Source: Acidobacteriota bacterium (GTDB lineage: Bacteria > Acidobacteriota > Terriglobia > UBA7540). From it: a DNA stretch of 8,834 bases. The translations under genes were made by a program, and so were the position numbers. Every line of letters begins with the position of its first letter. The first letter of the stretch is position 1. Below, in pieces: positions 6,335-8,834 of this stretch. The notes below the pieces were generated by a model, which had not been told where the DNA came from, did not search any database, and saw nothing but the letters and a program-made list of their open reading frames with translations. The stretch lies in NCBI GenBank assembly GCA_021827245.1, contig JAKAWN010000295.1, positions 1 to 8,834 on the forward strand, given 5' to 3'.

Positions 6335-7581
6335 TTGAAGGCAACCTCCGGGCCCGGTGACGTACAGGACTTGTGAGCGGAACTCAGAATCCTGTCAATC
6401 GCTCGCTTGTACTCCGCGGTAAAGTTCTCCGGCGAATAACGCTGCCGAGCCTGTTGCCAAGCGGTCCGCGCCATTTCCTCCAGCCTCGGAGCCTCAAGAT
6501 TGGCGACGAGCCTCACCGCATCTCGAATATCCTCCACCGAGGCGGAATTCAACACCACCCCGAAGGAGGGATAGACGTCAACTGACGATTCGTAGCTGAC
6601 GATCGGAATCAAGCCAGCGTGCATGCCGGTGATGACGCTGGCGCAACCCGACTCCGAACAGGAGGCGTGAATCAGGGCCACACAGCCGTTCGTGATTTCC
6701 ACGAATTTCGCGCTGCTCGAATCTATCCAACCCACCGTGTGTATATTTTCCGTCTCATATAGTTCACGGTGGAACGCTGCAACAAAATCTGTTTCTTTCT
6801 CCACTGGGCCACAGACCGTCAGGGACGCTTCGGGCATCCCTGCAAACGCCTCCAAAATCAGATCAAGGCCCTTGTGAACCATCCCGGCGCCCGCAAAAAA
6901 CAAGAAATCTTTTCGGCAACGATCAAAATCCTTTCCTTTCGGCCATTCGTAGGAGGTCGGGCTCGCCAGCGGAACGGAATACATGGGTTTTCCGGCATAG
7001 CGATATGTGCTCAGCGTGAACTCGTTACCCAGCACCGTGGCGCAATCGGCGTTTTCAATCGCCCAGTTCAACCAATCCTGCCGGCGCGGTCGCAGGGTGA
7101 CGCCCCTGCGCTGTTGTAGGGCTAACAGACGGTGCATTTCGGCGGCGTTTTGGAAGAGCGGGTTCGCCGTCACTGCGTGGAGCACTTTTATACATTCTTT
7201 GTTCAGCAGCGGCCCGATGCGCTCCATGTTCCATTTCACGTCGAGGAAGATGGAGTAGTCCTTTCGAGGAATAAAGCTGTTGTTCGTGTAATCGATCACG
7301 TCGACGGAGTAACCGAGTTCCAGAAAGATCATTGCCATCTGATAGGATTCCCAGAGATTTTGATGGGCGGGCGGAATGGCGCCACCGGGATTCAGAAAAA
7401 AAGCGCGGTTGAGACGGGAGAACAACACGTCACCCTTCGACGGCCCCTTGGGTGCGAGGGATAGTACCCGGAAGCGGCGCCGTTCATCTTGGCTCACGTA
7501 GTTTTCCAGACGCCACTTAATGTCTCGCGTCATCGCGTAGATCCGGCTCCGCTTCACTCTTTGCGTGGTGGATAGCTTCAT
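6331..7581 (-). CDS. Family 4-like (GT-B fold) glycosyltransferase
   Basis: The 416-residue product has the C-terminal Rossmann half of GT4 enzymes: LFFAGAGMVHKGLDLILEAF at about 227-246 (the G..KG-D donor-site loop), LTVCGP, IHTVGWID, then ALIHASCSESGCASVITG at about 302-319 and GLIPIVSYES. The N-terminal half includes SYQMAMIFLELGYSVDVIDY, a typical acceptor-domain strand-helix. It should be a cytoplasmic retaining enzyme transferring a sugar to a lipid-linked glycan. In the usual E-x7-E motif the first Glu is present (in SES) but the second position is Thr, a departure from canonical GT4. The start is the ATG at 7579-7581, which has AGGAGG 4 nt upstream and overlaps the preceding stop as ATGA; an in-frame extension further upstream to 7680 would overlap the previous gene by about 100 bp and is less likely. 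Confidence 0.85.
   Translation of the reverse strand: MKLSTTQRVKRSRIYAMTRDIKWRLENYVSQDERRRFRVLSLAPKGPSKGDVLFSRLNRAFFLNPGGAIPPAHQNLWESYQMAMIFLELGYSVDVIDYTNNSFIPRKDYSIFLDVKWNMERIGPLLNKECIKVLHAVTANPLFQNAAEMHRLLALQQRRGVTLRPRRQDWLNWAIENADCATVLGNEFTLSTYRYAGKPMYSVPLASPTSYEWPKGKDFDRCRKDFLFFAGAGMVHKGLDLILEAFAGMPEASLTVCGPVEKETDFVAAFHRELYETENIHTVGWIDSSSAKFVEITNGCVALIHASCSESGCASVITGMHAGLIPIVSYESSVDVYPSFGVVLNSASVEDIRDAVRLVANLEAPRLEEMARTAWQQARQRYSPENFTAEYKRAIDRILSSAHKSCTSPGPEVAFK
6345..6349 (-). promoter_or_regulatory. Shine-Dalgarno GGAGG for the GT4 remnant frame
   Basis: GGAGG on the - strand lies inside the last codons of the GT4 gene, 10 nt before the GTG at 6332-6334. It supports real initiation at that GTG, and hence translation of the remnant and its ATGA hand-over to the membrane-protein gene. 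Confidence 0.45.
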
Positions 7582-8519
7582 GGGTCCTCCTGCATCCAGG
7601 AAAATCCGTCGACGCAGGCGATTACCTGCCCGTCTCCCAGAAGGTGAGGATCGATATGGTGCATCCCATCCCGGTTCCAAGCCGCATTACCGGCTGTCAG
7701 CACCGAGCCTTCGAGGTTTTCGGTCTCTTCATAACACGTTGGAGACAGCTGGTTGATTCGAAAGGCAAAAAGGCGGGTCCCGTAAGTCGGATAGCAGTCT
7801 TGCGCGAAGCGGATGAGGCAATTTCCCACGAAGACACGGCCGCCCGGCCTGGCAATATGGGGATCGCAGCGAACAATCGGACTCTTCGGATGCTCGCGCC
7901 ATGCTCCCGCGATGTCATCCGCGTGGAACAACCGCAGAGTGTCGTGGCGGAAGCCTAACTGCGACTCGCGATGACGAATCCTGAAACTGGCCGAAGCATC
8001 CGTGAACAACCACCATCGGTTTTCAAAACGAAAGACAGTCGAATCCGCGTAGGGGGCATCGAGCAAAGTGGTCACATACTCCCAATGGCTCGGGAACCGG
8101 GATGCGCGATATAGTCGGACACCGCCCGCGTCTCTACTTTCGGGAATCATGTAAAAATCGCCTTTCCAATCCACTACGCAAGGATAGGAAAGATGAAACG
8201 GCTCAGTCAGAACGATTCCCGCATACTCCCAATCATCCCCGTTCGTGCTGAAGGCGTAGCCGATCTCACCTTTACGACTGGCTTTGTTGTAGACCTCGAA
8301 AAACATGTGCCATTTGCCATCGGCTCGAACCATAAAGGGATCGGCGACGAATACCGCCGGAACATCAGTAACGTCCCTTCGAGTGAGAACCGGGTTTTTG
8401 AAACTGCGTGGCTCCCGCAGTTCGAGCGGTGAGGCGCCCAAGAAGACACCGATCGACCAGATCGTCTCTCGGTTGCCTGCCGAGCGCCGTGAATGGTTCC
8501 CGGAAAATGCCTTCCACAT
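7578..8519 (-). CDS. Beta-propeller protein, GH43-like / GIPT1 N-terminal-like
   Basis: The product (313 residues from ATG 8519; 318 if the in-frame GTG at 8534 is used) shows the repeated propeller blades of GH43-like folds. Numbering is from the GTG. NPVLTRRDVTDVPAVFVADP (47-66) is followed by GKWHMFFEVYN (73-83), GEIGYAFSTNGDDWEYAGIV (89-108), EPFHLSYPCV (111-120), GDFYMIPES (125-133), VRLYRASRFP, ADSTVFRFENRWWLFTD (163-179) and GMHHIDPH (290-297). This pattern matches the N-terminal domain named after the plant glycan transferase GIPT1, also found alone in bacterial polysaccharide clusters. Its role there is not established: it could be a glycosidase, a transferase or a sugar-binding partner. 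There is no signal peptide, so it is probably cytoplasmic. ATG 8519 is favoured because GAGG lies 9 nt upstream, whereas GTG 8534 has no ribosome site. The stop overlaps the GT4 start (ATGA), so the two products probably act together. Confidence 0.75.
   Translation of the reverse strand: MWKAFSGNHSRRSAGNRETIWSIGVFLGASPLELREPRSFKNPVLTRRDVTDVPAVFVADPFMVRADGKWHMFFEVYNKASRKGEIGYAFSTNGDDWEYAGIVLTEPFHLSYPCVVDWKGDFYMIPESRDAGGVRLYRASRFPSHWEYVTTLLDAPYADSTVFRFENRWWLFTDASASFRIRHRESQLGFRHDTLRLFHADDIAGAWREHPKSPIVRCDPHIARPGGRVFVGNCLIRFAQDCYPTYGTRLFAFRINQLSPTCYEETENLEGSVLTAGNAAWNRDGMHHIDPHLLGDGQVIACVDGFSWMQEDP
7586..7591 (-). promoter_or_regulatory. Shine-Dalgarno AGGAGG deciding the GT4 start
   Basis: AGGAGG on the - strand, within the last codons of the propeller gene, ends 4 nt before the ATG at 7579-7581. 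It fixes this ATG as the GT4 start over the upstream in-frame codons. Confidence 0.7.
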
Positions 8520-8555
8520 AGAACTGGCCCTCACCGTAACATCTGGAAAGCTGTT

Positions 8556-8834
8556 CTACGGCTGTTCCGAACCACATCCTTGGCTTCGAAGTTGCCGCGC
8601 ATACCACGCGGCAGTTTCTTGCAGACCCGCTTCGAGCGAGGTATGTGGGCACCAACCGGTTAGCGTCCTCGCCTCAGCACTGTTGGCGACGCGGACCCGC
8701 TCCAGGGGTCTTTCGGGCAGGGCTCCGAAGACGGGCTGGATGTCGGGTGCAAGAAGCCTTACCAGACGCTCGACTATCTCCCGGATCGACACAGCAGTCC
8801 CTGAGCCCACGTCAATTGTCTTCCCTAGATCGGA
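8556..8834 (-). CDS. NAD-dependent sugar epimerase/dehydratase, C-terminal part (cut by window edge)
   Basis: Ninety-two residues are visible, from SDLGKTIDVGSG to a TAG at 8556-8558. The VGSGTAVSIREIVERLVRLL segment, the ERPLERVRVANSAEARTLTGW segment and the final TSLEAGLQETAAWYARQ match the C-terminal substrate-binding region of extended short-chain dehydrogenases (NAD-dependent epimerase/dehydratase family). These enzymes epimerise or dehydrate nucleotide sugars. The Rossmann NAD site and the YxxxK active site lie beyond the window, so the sugar specificity cannot be judged. It is the first visible gene of the operon, 36 nt upstream of the propeller gene ATG, and likely supplies an activated sugar for the glycosyltransferases downstream. 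Confidence 0.88.
   Translation of the reverse strand, partial: SDLGKTIDVGSGTAVSIREIVERLVRLLAPDIQPVFGALPERPLERVRVANSAEARTLTGWCPHTSLEAGLQETAAWYARQLRSQGCGSEQP

Noticed and set aside
8365..8655. 96-codon - strand frame across the epimerase end and propeller start
   Set aside because: It overlaps two supported genes in a different frame. The propeller protein's N-terminus is well explained from ATG 8519 without a frameshift.

Overview
The window joins two different kinds of DNA. On the left (about 1-1603, + strand) is scrap from mobile and repetitive elements. On the right (about 2047-8834, - strand) is one tightly packed operon for assembling or modifying a surface polysaccharide. The moderately high G+C, the style of the RHS/YD-repeat fragment and the family of large GT39-like membrane proteins recall Acidobacteriota or similar soil bacteria. 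That placement is an inference and is not proven by any marker gene here.

Left region. The 3' end of an IS66 tnpB (2-112) is followed by the 5' end of tnpC (217 to about 340). That reading frame then breaks into a short segment with promoter-like and ribosome-binding signals and the first about 30 codons of a ribbon-helix-helix (CopG/antitoxin-like) protein (427-519). This runs into an internal piece of an RHS-repeat core (about 511-987). At about 987 the RHS piece is joined in frame to the C-terminal half of the IS66 transposase (about 987-1603). The composite is dead: it has a TAA stop at 936-938 and a one-base deletion at about 1136/1137, and it has lost the transposase N-terminal half with the first catalytic Asp. 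About 440 bp without a convincing gene (1604-2046) separate it from the operon.

Right region, in transcription order (from 8834 leftward): the C-terminal end of an NAD-dependent sugar epimerase/dehydratase; a beta-propeller protein resembling GH43 folds and the GIPT1 N-terminal domain; a GT4-type glycosyltransferase; a 73-codon remnant of a second, paralogous GT4; a polytopic GT39-like membrane protein; a NodB-type polysaccharide deacetylase; a GT2 glycosyltransferase; and a left-handed beta-helix acetyltransferase. Three successive junctions are 4-base stop/start overlaps (ATGA, GTGA, ATGA) and the other gaps are 7-43 nt, so the genes are probably co-transcribed and partly translationally coupled from a promoter beyond the right edge.

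Together the products would make or interconvert a nucleotide sugar (epimerase), transfer sugars in the cytoplasm (GT4, GT2), handle a lipid-linked sugar at the membrane (GT39-like), and decorate the glycan by N-deacetylation and O-acetylation. The exact glycan cannot be read from the sequence. The two features most worth a second look are the GT4 remnant kept within an unbroken chain of coupled starts and the IS66/RHH/RHS mosaic at the operon's downstream border.
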